From Bemisia tabaci (Eukaryota > Arthropoda > Insecta > Hemiptera > Aleyrodidae): a DNA stretch of 64,000 bases. Where the stretch lies: positions 26,442,477 to 26,506,476 of the forward strand of contig NC_092801.1 of assembly GCF_918797505.1 (NCBI RefSeq). Reading direction: 5' to 3'. The notes below the pieces were generated by a model that worked only from the letters and a program-made list of their open reading frames with translations, made no database searches and was not told where the DNA came from. The position numbers were made by a program, and so were the translations under genes. How positions within the stretch are numbered: position 1 is the stretch's first letter; every line of letters starts with the position of its first letter. Shown here one piece after another: positions 11,540-25,700 of this stretch.

Positions 11540-14500
11540 CTGAAATTTGGAAAAAAAAAAGTGTTTCATTAATTTCCGTTTCTATCATATTTTTTGAATG
11601 GAAACAATGGAGATGTTGCATGTGTGAGGAATCTGCGATTTGACTATTAATTCTTTTGTAAAAGTTCGCGAGAAACCCGATGGTGCCACTGGTTTTCTCT
11701 GAAATCAACTCCTAAGCTCAAAAAATGCTTTTAAGTTGAGGCCATAATGGAGGGGATATTCCACGCTATCCTGAGAGTCCACCGCTACATCAAGACAAAC
11801 TCTCCATGCAAAGATAGGGAGCAAATACATTAGCAGGGTTGCCGTGTTTTCAGTTGTGGAGTCCCCAAATAAAGTGGCAGCCCTGCCAATGTATTTGCTC
11901 CCTATCTATGCATTGAGAGTACGTCTTGATGTAGAGGTGGACTCTCGGGATAGCGTGGGATATCCCCTCCATTTTGGCCTCAACTTGAGAGCTTTTTCTG
12001 AGTTTGGGAGTTGATTTCAGAGAAAATCAGTGGCACCATCGTGTTTCTCGCGAACATTTACATATGAAACAACAGTCAAATCGCAATCTCCTCACACATG
12101 CAACATCTCCATTCACTTTATTTTATTTTTCTTATGAGCAGACTGGGTGTTTTACCAGAGGCAGGTAGCCATCCTCCCCTCCGTCCTTTATTTTTAACGA
12201 TTTTTAGATTTTATAATATTTATGTAAGTCAGTGTGATATGTGCTAGATGGCCTGAGGAACCCTAATGCCCTAGTCGTACGCAGAAGAAGAAAAAGAAAC
12301 AATCCAATTTTATAGCTATAGCTTGAAATTTATATAGAATTTTCTGCTAACAGAGAAGAAAAAACCAATGAAGCTCTCAAAAAATTACGTTGACTAGTTT
12401 TCCAACAAAAAAAAAAAAGAAAGTACGACTGGAGACCTGATGACGCGAAATTCGCGCTGGATTTTTTTTTTTTTTCTCGCCGGCTATTCACTCAGAGTAA
12501 ATCATTGATTTTTAACAGTGTATTTCTACCCAAATCTAGTCGCTTCTTTTCAGTGTTTGCCTGTTCAGTGCAGTTGATGATGGTGCGGAATCTTACCCGA
12601 GCTCGCAGTTGCAAGTCCAGGGGTTGCCAGCGACGAGAAGTTGGGTGAGGAAAGTCTTCCTTGGGACCCCCAGGAAGTCCGCCGTTGAGGGGTTGCCCAG
12701 CGTGTGGATGCTGTTGTTCCTGATGTCCAGGCTGATGTTCTGGGCCGTACCCGTGTGCTCGAACATGGATCGTGGCAAAACTCCCACCGATGTATTGCGC
12801 ATCATGAATAAAAGCCGCGGGAACCTAATACCCTGCGAACGGTCATTTTTTAGCGATTAATAATGTTGCACATACTTGAAGACACTTAACTCTAAAAACT
12901 TAAGCTTAATGAAGAAATTAAACTTCAAACCTCTTTTCCTTAGTTTGGTTTGATGTGACTTGATTCTAACAGAAAGTACTCATCTGACGAAGAGTTCGAT
13001 TTCTCATTAAGCATCCCTGTGAAGTAGCTATGCATATATTACATATTTTAGAGGGTTTATAAACGTTTACATTTTTCATAAAATTGTAATTTAAAATATT
13101 TGAATTTATGTTTTAGTTGCGTGGTTATTTCACAGGAATCTTATTCGAAAAATCAAAATCTTCGTTCGATTAGGTTCGACTTCGAGACTCGCCGTAAAGA
13201 ATCCATGATCGGAATTGCAAATTTACGTTTCAAAGTGTGTAAAACTGAACAAAATGTATGAAAATATAAGTTACCTGAAGGATATGCGAGTCTAGCGATT
13301 GCAGGAATTGTCCACTCAAAGTGATATTCCGAAGTTTTGGAGGAAATTCGCCCCGCATTTCAGCTTCTAAATTAGTCCGGTGAGTAACCTATTGACCAAG
13401 GATATTTTTTATTTCATTAAAATCACAAATCCTCTAAATTTTTTGACCATATTCAAGCACATTCAAAACTAAAGTAATAAAAGGAGTTTTGGTTCAAAAA
13501 CTATCCATCAAAATTTGCCTGATTTTCACTGACATGATTTCACTGACTCATGAGATCATGAGTCTCTCAGATACATTGTCATAGAATAATCAGATACCAG
13601 AAGTTGAATCCCGTTAATTCAATTTAATACAATATTGAAGGAAAGGATCAGTTTTAAGTATGGGGTTTGCTAGAACATCCATGGGACAGAATATTTTCAG
13701 AACACGTATTGATGTCAGGAAATTTTACACACGTAGGTTTTAATGTATATAGTTCAATGGAATGGTCTAAACCAGCTTGTTCATTTTAGAGTTAAAATCT
13801 GTCAATATTGATGAAAATAACGGATGGACTTCATCAGATTTAAAAACGAGGGAGAAAAGATTGGAGAAGATAACTAAAATCTAATACAGCGGTGGTAGCA
13901 CGAAAAATTCCACATATTGATAATGATACTGCCGCTTGAAACGCCTTCAGTTGCGAATGATGCAACATCATGTACATCCGTTTGAATCGTGGCGACTTAA
14001 TAAAGAATAGAAAAAAATGCGAAAAGAGAAACACTCCTTAAACATTCACAATACTTTTAAAAAAGAGAGGGATCGGTATATCTGATTTACTGATTACTGA
14101 TTTACTCAATCAACTTTACCCTATTTTATTTAAAAAAATATTTTTAAAACAACAAATCGGTTTAATCGAGGGATAACCTTACCTCGACATGCAAATTTCT
14201 CAGCGCCGTGTTTTGCTCCAAAATTTTCGGCAGGTTGAAATCTCGAATACTTTTGTAAGGGCTAATGTGAAGAGTCTTCAACGCCGACAACTTGCTCAAT
14301 GAACCCATCTGTAAAGAATCATTATTACGATAATAGAATAATGAATATCCCTTAAAAGTAAAGGTAGGAGCTGTTTGAGATTCGAGACCACTCAATGATC
14401 TCCTGGGTATAAAGTGCTGATTTATTTTATTTAAAAAATTATTTAAACAATTTTATCTAAAATTGAAATAACTATTTTATTACTTCAATACGTGGTCTTA

Positions 14501-17500
14501 AAAGCCGATGCATTTATGCGTGCGAGTTGTAGAAATCAGTACCCATTGTTGGGTTAGGGTCGTATAGGCAGCAAAATTAACTTCATAGTGAGGCGTAGAG
14601 TATCCAGAAAATTGAAGGCGCTTCAGGATGAGATCGTGTTCCTCAAGCCTCTCGTCAGTAATGTCTCTAAAATAATATATTTAATATGTCGATTCGAATT
14701 ATACAGATTAACCGAAGCCTTTGACCGAAACAGTTTGAGAGATGTTTATGAATTGCCGGTGATGTTTCAAAGCCTAGGACAGAAAATAACCGATCAAATT
14801 AATTAAAAATACCTCAAATTGCGTGACAGGCAGGTGTGTGATGTCCAATTCTCTCAGGCGGTTATGACCACCAAGTAGCGTTGTGTTGGTGAACGAAGCG
14901 ATGTGATTGTGTGACAGGACGATGGTCCTCAGAGATGGCAAAGAGTGGACGATCAGCGGAATCTCAGAGAAGACATTATGCGAGAGGTCCAGAGTTCGAA
15001 GTGACGTCAGATTCATCGCCAACTCCACCGGGAAGTTCGAAAGACGGTTGTAGGAAAGTTGCAGGTACAGTAGACCAGTGAACGGCAATTCTGGAAGCTG
15101 TTTAGAAAAAGATCGAAATTAGCTGCTCAATGGGTAAAAAAAAGGAATAAAATCTAAAAATGGAGATCTTGGAGAAAATTGGAATTTGAATGGAATTTGG
15201 GAAATCAACAGACTAGCCCATTGCGGTGCCGTGGTGGAATACCCCCTCACCAATAATTTTCCGATATTAGCCAATGGCGTACCTTGGTCATTTTGCAAAA
15301 ATTGCCGAAGTTAGGTTGGATTGCTAGAGTTCATTTTTGTGTGAATGTGATACCAAGAATATCCCCTAAAAATTTTGCCACATTGTGATAAAAAAATGTC
15401 AGCTTTCCCTCCTAAGAAGTTAACTAAGTTCGAAGTTTTCCGGACGATAGAACGTGACAGCAACTTGAAAAAAATTTCCACTGGTAATTTATATTTTCAC
15501 CGGAAAACATACAGGATTGCAAAATCTCCATGATCCTGTGATCCTAAGATTGCAAGCTCGCGGTGTGCTATTCGGAAAAGAAAATACGTCTTTTAAACGA
15601 CTTGAGCGCGCAACGTGATATATGCGTAGTGCATGAACTATCCTGCCGACTTGTAAGGCGCCATACCATGCGCTGCGCGAACCGTGCTGTAAGCGCAATG
15701 CGTGAGGTATACTGCGGTCTTGTAAGGCGCTACTATACGTTTGCGTTTAATGCTACTGATAATTTTGAAGCCGCGTGCTACCGTCCTGCAAATTCCCCAG
15801 CGCGTGAATTTTGGACACGCAGTGTCGAGAGACGGGTGTAGGAAAACTACTGTTATTCGGCACGCAGGAGGCCAAATTTAAAAAACTGAAACTTTTTGGA
15901 AAGCTGGAAGTATGACAATTCAAAGTCTTATTGCAGATTTAAATTATTCTTATCCATTTAAAATATATGACAAATATTAACTTACTTTACGAACAACCCT
16001 TGTACTTAGGTTACACCTTTTTACTAAGCAATTCCAGGATCATGCAACAGCCTAATCAAGGTTGCCAAATTGTACAGTATAATGCGTATATTTTACATAA
16101 GGTTAAATATGGGAAAAGTGCTGATTTTTCAGCGCAATCTGGCAACTCTGTAAAGCAACTAATTTTTCTGTTATTACTGCAGTCTCTTTATTGGAACGGG
16201 TACTCAAGGCTCGGATGTGAGGAATATAACTTACGTATGACATAGACAAATTCTGGAATCCCAAATAGATAAGGGATGTCTCAAGGCCAATGAAAACTCT
16301 TCCTTTCTGTTCGAAAGTCAACTCAGGGTTTGAGCTCAGCTCCAGGCTTGAGAGGCGTGACAGCGAACTGAATGTCGCGTCTTCAAATCGCACCAGCCGA
16401 TTGAATGAGAGATCCAGTTCACGCAAACTCTGCAAAAACGGAATAAAAATCAAAAATATTTTGTCAGTTCGCAAATTTTAAAGTACGCTCTTATTATCAT
16501 GCAAGGAGGTTAACGTGTAAAACTTTTGTGCCGAGGTGCCGCTCAATCGGCGAGAAAGTAGGATGGAAGGTATACAGCCTCAGAGGGCTGATTGTCTAAA
16601 CTGATAAACAAAGCTATAGATAAATAAGACAAAAAGAATATGGAGGGATCTTATTGGTGAAAGCGGGCGATTGTAATGGACAAAGGAGTTAGGTAATAGA
16701 CTAACTGACGGCAACTCACCAGAGACCCTTTAGTTTGTCCATCATTTACCTCGTTAGTCTTTAAGAAGCACCTAAATTAACCGATTGGATCGCTCCACAT
16801 TCATCATGTTCTCTTTGTCTATCATTTGTTAATGGCTTTGTCTACCGATTTCAACAATTAGCCCGCAGACCGAATGATGGTAGTATAGCATAAGTACGTA
16901 CAGAGCGCTTAATGTCAAAAGCAATATCAAGTTTCGTCCATTAATATTGCAGAACTTTCTGATAGGCTTGATCATGAATATATTGTATGATAATTACTGT
17001 AAAAACCTTATTGAAATGTGCATCGTACCCGTTGTCGATCCATTTAATTCTCTGAATCTAATGACTAGACTTGATTGATGCCGGGTTGATGTTTTGCCCA
17101 TTGCTTGTATCAGGGAATCGTACGTTCTTTATGAATCCAAGATCTAATTTATTAGCTAGAATTGATAGTATATTGATTTCGGCAGTCAAACCATTCAGTT
17201 CACCGAATAACGGTACAGGTTTGGTGCAAATAAGGAACGAGAACAAAAATAATGATTTTAGCACTTGCTCAGTGCTTACCCTGAATCTGGACAAAAGCTC
17301 TGGCGCATGGATAGACTGGATGGCGTTATGCGAAAGGTCCAAGTGGCAGAGGGTCGAGGCTGCGGCGGCCGAAAACGATGAGATAGGGAATCGTCCCAAC
17401 TGGTTGTAGGCCACGGAGACGTACTCAAGACCGGTTTCAATGAACAGAGAGTCGGGGAGTGATCGGAGTTTGTTCGAACGGAAGTCCACGACCCTCAGAT

Positions 17501-20500
17501 TTGATAGTGACCGGAACAACTCGCTTGGGATGTCTGTCAGTTGGTTGTAGCCCAAGTATAGAATCTGTAAAAAAAAGGAAATGAGAGCTGTAAAAAATCG
17601 CTTAGCTACCCTTCGAATTGGAATTGTTCAATAAATGCGGATGGAAAAAGTGAGTCCTCTACAGGAAATATTAAGGGTGAAAAATGAATATGTTGCTTGA
17701 CAGCTATATTAATGTTGAGCTGTTTTAAAATTTCGGATACCTTATTTTTATGTCTAATTATAATGAAAGTACCGTTTCGCTATTGCTGTTGAAATTGCCT
17801 GTTATTTGTATCAGCTCCTTCAGAAAGTTAACAAAAACATTCTACCGTGCTACGAAAAAATATCTTATAGGCATTTTAGTAGTACACACTTTTTCCTGAT
17901 AAATTAGTTATTTTCCTGCAAGACTTTTTCCTTGAACTTCTTTTGTTATTTTTCTTTAAAGTATGATCAAGTTCTCCCGAAACTTTTCAGGCAAAAAACT
18001 CTGAATTTTTCTCTTTAGTAAATTTTTAATCCGAGGAAATTTGGCAACATTCAAACATTTGTACGGCGTCATTCCTCAGCGAAGTAGTATGCTTCTCGCA
18101 TGAAGGACGAGAATATCAATGTATATAATTTACCTCGGCGTCGCGTCGGCTGGCAAATAGAACGCAACTTCGATTGTAACGCCTGGCATGGATGCAACTA
18201 AACAAACTTACTGATTGTGCGCATTGCGTGCGCCAAAAATGAAGGAGCTGTTCTCGCACTCATTGTGCGTTATACTAAGGTCCGATCGTTCCAAGTCAGC
18301 TAGATAATAATATCCAAAACAGCCGCTAGACTCGCACTTCACCAGGTGAAATTACAGCAAAGCACATTAGCACACTGAATTTCGACCATTTAAATGTTTG
18401 TTAAACAATTTATATTATTTGTTTAACAAACATTTAGCCCTCACTCAGCATAGAGGATTTGTAATGGATTTAAATTGAATGAAAAGGACAGCAAGAATCA
18501 CCACTGCATTAACCACTCATGAATATTTTGTCTCTTTCTGGTCAAAATATCACAAGCACCATATGGTTTCAAAATTTCCGCCACCATTTTATTTTTTACT
18601 GAGAAATTGTTCAACAAAGCTGGCCGAAAATTTCACTGAATTTTCTTTGTGCTCCAGGTTAACTTCAGTGCAATTTTCAAACAGATTCAGTTCACAATTT
18701 CTCTGTAAAAATATAAAATAGCGGCGGAAATGAAACGTTGCATGGCGCTTGTGATGCTTTGTCCGAAAGGTGACGATTTATCGAGACATATGACTAACCT
18801 GCAATTTTCGTGTATTTTTGAAGGAGTCAAAATCTATCTCAGAGATGAGGTTGGCTGACAAGTCAAGCCACTGGAGATGAGGCATGTTTCCGAAATTGTC
18901 GCGGGTAGCGTTGAGAAGCGAGTTATGCGACAGATATAGGTGAGTGATGCTTGACTCGATTGGTCGGAAGTAGCCGTGGGCAATCGAAGATACGTTGTTG
19001 TGTGACAAATCCAAAATCTGCAAGAGAGAAAAAATGAAATAAGACTTTCCTCAAGAAATATTTTTGCTTACGAATTTTTGCTTACGAATTTTTTCTTACT
19101 AATTTTTGCTTACGAATTTTTGCTTTTCATATTTTTCTACCTAATCCTCAATCATTCAGTTGTTATTTTTTAATGCCAATTTATCTTCTTTTTTCCTGTT
19201 AATTCTCACTTAAATTGACAATATGCCAGTTTACATATTTTGTAACAACATCTGTACTTAAACTGCAGAACAGTGTTACACGAAGTTAAGAATCAAAGTT
19301 ACTAAGGTACCTCTGTAGAATTTTATTCTGCTAATATAGTTTGCATGCATTGAAATTGCATGCTTATCATCGCTCTACGTTTGGCCGGTGGACAGCTCTG
19401 AATGCATGTGTCAGCGGGCACAAAATTAGCAATCTTTTGATAAACACCACCAACGTGTTTTGGCGGTGAGTTGTTGCATTCTTAACATTGTATAAGGGTC
19501 TTTTTTCAATCGTCTCGAATATTATATCAAATATATCATTTTTCTCTGTGTCAAACTTAATAAAACAAACGAACAAAAAAAAAACACCTCTTTTAAAATA
19601 TATGTAGAACGAGCCAGTAAAAGTTCTTACCTTCACATTTGAATGGAACATTAGCTCTCTTTGAGTCAGACTGTTGTTTGCTTTCAGTTGCCGGATTTCA
19701 TTATAGCTTATGTTCAATCTGAACGAGGATAACGTGCCAACCTGAAAATGAAAATGACGTCATTAAATTTCAAAAAAACATATCAACAATTAAATGACAA
19801 CTGCAAAGAAAAATACACCTAAATTGGCAATTGGTTCATGAGGCCAAAATGTAAAGTATGATAATCATTAATATGTTTCAATCAATTACGCGCCTATTCG
19901 GGTCAAGAGTTAAAAGCTAATGTTTAGAAGGAAAAAATAGAAAAAGTCGAAAATTAGCACGGAACTGACCAAAATTGGAACGGTGTGAAACTGAAACTGG
20001 TACATTAAAAAATAAAACGAAAAATAATTTTCGATTTGCCTGCTAGGGCAACGGTATTTCTTTAAAAAAGTTTAAAATTATCATAAGTGAATTTAAAAAG
20101 ATTTGGAAGTAACTTGATGATGTAAGTGTGATTACTCTCGAGCAACTATTCGAACTGTCTAGAAACCAAATTGCATATCTAATGAAATGAAGGCATTTTG
20201 AATCTGTAGACCTGCCACCACGCGACTTACTCAGGCTACCCCACCGTTGCGCCTTCAATGCAAGTATGATTCCTCTCGAGCAACTATTCTAACTTAACGG
20301 AGATGAATTGGCATATCCGATAAAATGAAGGAGCTTTGAATCTGGGGATACGAAACCAAGCTATGTTATTCAAAATACCTCTCTGTTGCACCGTTGATAC
20401 AAGTGTGATTTCTCTAGAGCAACTATTATACTCCGGAAGTCAAATTGTAAATCTGATCAAATGAAATGCTTGGAAAAATAGTTACAGTTGTTTTTTTTGT

Positions 20501-22710
20501 CATGGGAACGGAGTTCCCCATGATATTAGAATCGTTCCGTTGCTTTCGCTATGGGATTCCCTATACCTCTGCGACCTTGAGCGTTTCGCCCAGTCTCCGA
20601 TTTTTGGTTGATTTTCCGATGTATCAAAAACCGTTGTATTTTTTAGCCAATCATGTCTCTACGTCAAGTTGTGTTGATTGCTAAAATTCACTTTCAGCGA
20701 GTTTTTTTCCACCTGGCGATGTCGTGTCTGACTGGTAAATCTGCGCAGAACCACGAAGTTCCGTTTTTAGGCAAATTCTTTTTTTTGGGAGGTTCCGATT
20801 GGTTACTTTTCGCCATCAGTTTTCTGTTCGTTGGTGCAAAAGATCGCCTACCTCGTTGCTCTTGAGAAGCCGCCATTATCCCACCTCAAATTTTAAACAT
20901 AGATATAAAGAAATAATAACCATCGTACAAGGTGGAAAATTGCTCTGGAGGACCCGTTACGGATATATGAGCCAAAATCAGAACTCGATTGATGGATTTA
21001 ATCCATGAATACAGAAATATTGCCTCAGCTTACTGCCGCGATCGCAAATCCATACTGAGATGAACCTTGTGACATATGACAGCATAGGTAAACAATGTCT
21101 CACAGAGTAATGCGCTTTAATCCGATGTCTCTTATGACGCCAGTGGCCGAACTGCCGAAATCTCAAGGTCGTCTTTTGTGAAGCCCCGCTCAGCGTCCGA
21201 GATCACTTAACTGTGCTATTTTCTCCCATCGCTCTCATACGGCGAGATGGCTCAGTCAGCAGAGACACCATTCTGACGTCGGGTAAATGTCACTTTTTGT
21301 GCGAGCGGGGGTTCGAATCTCGCAGGGGACAGTTAATTTTTACTGGTTGTATTGAATGTTTTAGACCAATCATCAAACAATAATTAATACTTGGCAACTT
21401 AGGAAGCACATAGGTCCCTTATGATGCGTATTCAGGCATATGTGTAGAGTAAAAATATCATACGTAGGGTGTCCCAAAAGTACCGGGACTGGTTCTGTAA
21501 CTTCAAAAGTAAGATAGATACAGACATGATTTTGGTCTCATTTTAAAGATCAACTCAATACCTATCGATTAAAACCAAGATCAGCTCAATCGGATAAAAA
21601 TTGACCGAGTTATGACAATTTGAAATTAGTGAGGAAAGTTTACCCCTACGGTTTTTAGGAAGATTTTTCGCTTACCAGGATTCAAAAAGTTAATATTCGT
21701 ATCCACTTTCCTCCGAATCTTCCATAACTTCCTTTTGCTTTTCAAAGTACCGTCCATCAAACCGGATGCACTTTTTCATGCGCTCTTGCCACTTATCCAA
21801 CATTGTTTTCCTGAATTCTTCCTCTGGGATGGCGTTGAAAAAGTTTTGAATTGCATTCTGGATTTCGGTCTTCGATTCGAATCTTCGTCCACGAAGCTCC
21901 TTTTTAAGTGTAGGAAACATCCAAAAATCACATGGAGCCAAGTCAGGGCTGTAAGGGGGATGAGGGATTGTTTCAACTCCATTTTTACTCATAAATTCAC
22001 GTGTTAAGCTCGATGTGTGAGGCCGCGCTTGTCTTGATGGAGTATCCACGAAGCTTTCAAGTCCGACCGTTTCCGGGAAATGTGCATTCTCAACTCCTTT
22101 AGCACTTTGCAATAATACGCACTGTCAACTGTTGTGTTTGGTGGTACAAAATGTTGATAAATGACACCTCGAAAATGAAAAAAACACAATAAGCATCACT
22201 TTATAGGCCGACTTTTCGATTTACGGCGATGAAGAATCTTCCTTAAAAACCGTAGGCGTAAACTTTCCTCGCTGATTTCAAAGTGCCATAACTTGGTCAA
22301 TTTTTATCCGATTGAGCTGATCTTGGTTTTAATCGATAGGTATTGAGTTGATCTTTAAAATGAGATCAAGATCATGTCTGTATCCATCTTACTTTCGAAG
22401 TTACAGAACAAGTCCCGGTGCTTTTGGGACACCTTTTGTATACTTTACGCCGAATAAGCGAACCTGAAACTTAAATGCGGTAACTTCCGAAAACCATAAA
22501 TAATCCAACGAAAATAAATAATTGGTACATATCAGCTTTCTTGTATGCAAAGAAAATAATTAAAAGTGTTAAAAAAGAGATGTCAACACAAAATTACATA
22601 GCCCCTTCAATTCAGAAGATACTACAAACGAACTGTACCTTAACATTTTCATATCCGAGAAGCTAACGTTCCCATGACGAATATTACTATCGCTAGCGAT
22701 TGCAAAATCC

Positions 22711-22759
<49 letters not shown>

Positions 22760-25700
22760 TGAGATATCAACGCCTAGTTATTGCTCCTCATTTTTTAGCC
22801 CATTCAATTGTAATTTTGCAGACTCACCTGGTCAAGACAGGCAAAATCGAAAGATTTAAGCTGGTTGTAGGCAAGGTCCAGAAGCTCTAGTTCTGGCAGG
22901 TTCTGGAAGGCCTCGTCAGAGATCCAATGGATCTTATTGCCTTTAAGGTTGAGGAACCTAAGGTTGTCCAAATTGATGAAGGCACGACGCTCAATTCGCG
23001 ATATCTGGTTGTCGTCTAAGGATAGGTGCGCCAGCGAGGAGATATCCACGAACGTGTGTGTGTTGATCTGCTTGATCAAGTTGAACGATAGATACAGCTC
23101 CTCCAAGAACCCGTGGATGTCACCCTGAGAAAGTTAATAGGTCTTAAATTAAGTATTTAGATCGAAATTTTGATTTTTTACCCTAATTTTAGAAAAAATA
23201 ATTCGCTGTTTCTGTAAGAATAATCTTTCTGAAGAAATATGCAGCATACAATAGTATTTCAAACGATTTTACGATCCTGAATGCGCATTTCTCATGAGAT
23301 TTTCAGCGCGTCATAAAACATAAAAATTTTAAAATTTTAACATTTAGGTGTACTAAAGGCATGTAAAAAGGAAGAAACAAGGAGAGTTCGCGGATTTGAA
23401 GAGTATTATTCTCCCCCAAATATTGAAAACCCGTGAACTCCTCGCCATAAATTTACAGAATCCCGTAATCTGTCAAAATTTGACTACTGGCCTTTGGTAG
23501 AATGCCTGATTTGACTAATTGCCTTCGACGTATACAAAAAAAGGCGTTTGTTGAAAAACTAACCTGGAAAGTGCCCTTGTGGATCTGTTCGATGTGGTTG
23601 TCCTGCAATTCCAAAATTTTGACTCTCCTAAGGTAGTGGAAAGCCGTTTCGTGGATGATCTGGAAGTTGTTGTAGCTCAAATCGAGATGAGCCACGTTCG
23701 TGAGAGGTTTAAATGCCTCGCCAGGTATATTTCGTAACCCAGAAAACGCGTGCGATAATCTCAGTGACGTCAGAGATTGACCGATCTGAAAAATATATTT
23801 TACATGAAAACCAAAGAAATATGAACCCCGCACCCTACAAAAAAATACAAGCCTCGCACCTATGGTTGGAAAAAAATTAAAAGTAAATATATATAATTTG
23901 AAAAATCACTCACCTTATATTTTTCAAGGGACATGAGCTTTCCATCAAAAAAATCAATTTCAATTTTTTCACTCAACTTTTTATTACACTGGTAAAAAAA
24001 ATCGCTCGGATCTAGAGTCCAGAATCTTATTATCATTGTCAAGAAAAAATACTCTTGATGCAATCAGATTTTTCTTTGAATGAAGAGCCGAACCTCTTGG
24101 TTAAAGCGGACTTCCTTTTGATTCATGCAAAAATCCGATGCGATGGAATCAAGTGTATTTTTTCTTGTCAATGTTTTTAAGAGTTTGGACTCTAGTTCCA
24201 AGCGACTTTTTTTCCAGTCTAATAATAAAAATGTCTCCCTATAGATCGTCTCACCTCTGACATGGGGGCGTACCTCGGTTTCCACGTGAACCTTGTTCTC
24301 CGTAAAACTCTGCGCTTTTCCGAGCTCATGTGGAATTAGAGTTACACCCTTACGTCAGAGGAGCGACGACATGGTCCCAGATATATATTTTTGGGTTTAT
24401 ATTTTGTTTTGTCCGGTTCATTTTCTCTCTAATCCATACTACGAGGGGGAATTGTAAAGTAAGTTAATGTTTATCATATCCTCTAAACTAATAAAGAAAT
24501 TTTAAATCTGTAAACATATTTTGAATTGCTATATTTTCAGCTTTCTAAAATGCTTCAGTTTTATACATTTGGTCTTCTGAGGACCAGGTGAGATCAGTTT
24601 TTCCACACCCGTCTCCCGGCACCACGACCGCGTGTCCAAAATTTACGCACTGGAGAGTTCGCAGGACGATAGCACGGAAGCACGCGGCTTCAAAATCATC
24701 AGTAGCATCAAACGCAAACGTATAGTAGCGCCTTAAAAGACCGCAGGATACTTCATGCACTGCGCGTACAGCACGCTTCGCGCGACGCATGGTATGGCGC
24801 CTTACAAGTCTGGAGGATACTTCATGCATTGCGCGTACAGCACGGTGCGCGCTCAAGTCGTTGAAAAGGCGGTGTAAGAGACGGTGAGACGGGTGTAAGA
24901 AAACTGACGACCTTCGGCACTCAGAAGACCGAATTTAAACATCTGAAGTTTTCTAGGAAGCTGAGAGTAGGACAATTCACAAACTTTTCACTAATTTAAA
25001 TTATCTTCATTGGTTTAGAAGATATGACAAATATTAGCTTATTTCTCGAATACCCCTCGTAATAGGGGGACTTCAAAAATATATAAACGCCCTTACATCC
25101 GAAAATGCTTCACTATCCATCGAAGAAATAGTGTTGTAGGACAGGTCAAGCTTTTTCAACCCTCGCACATTCTTGAAAGCATGACTTTTTATCGACTTCA
25201 AATTTGAATGTAAAATTTTGAGCTCCTCCAGGTCGATGCTGAATTCCTGGAAGTCTTCGGCCCCGATGTGATTTTGTCTCAGTCTTGAAACGATCAAGGA
25301 GCGCAGGTTCCGCATTCTGAAAGAATTGAAGAATGAAAATTATGCAAATCATAAAAACTAAATACAAATTTTTACGAAGTAGCCCGAGAAAATGGTGACA
25401 ATGGTGACGAATAAGGGGGCAAACGGGAAACATGGCTAATAATAAACCACTCAAATTTTTGTTTGTTTCTCTCGGCAACCAACATGTAGGTCTCAGGTTA
25501 TGTTCCTCGATTTCTTTTGATTTTTAATATATTTTCCGACTGAAAATGGCTCAGTTTCAAGTCGAAACGTCTCGGGTTTTTGGTGTTGTATTTTAAGCCT
25601 TGTTTCCCGTTTTCCCCCCTTGTTTGTTTTCATAAAAACTGATCGAGATCGCAAAGATGATAATCACATTCTGTTTTCATAGAGTATTCACATACAGATA

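Noticed and set aside
15563..15841. 92-aa Cys/Arg-containing open frame (also the 103-aa minus frame at 24545-24856)
   Set aside because: Both are translations of the family N tandem modules. The cysteines arise from the repeat unit.
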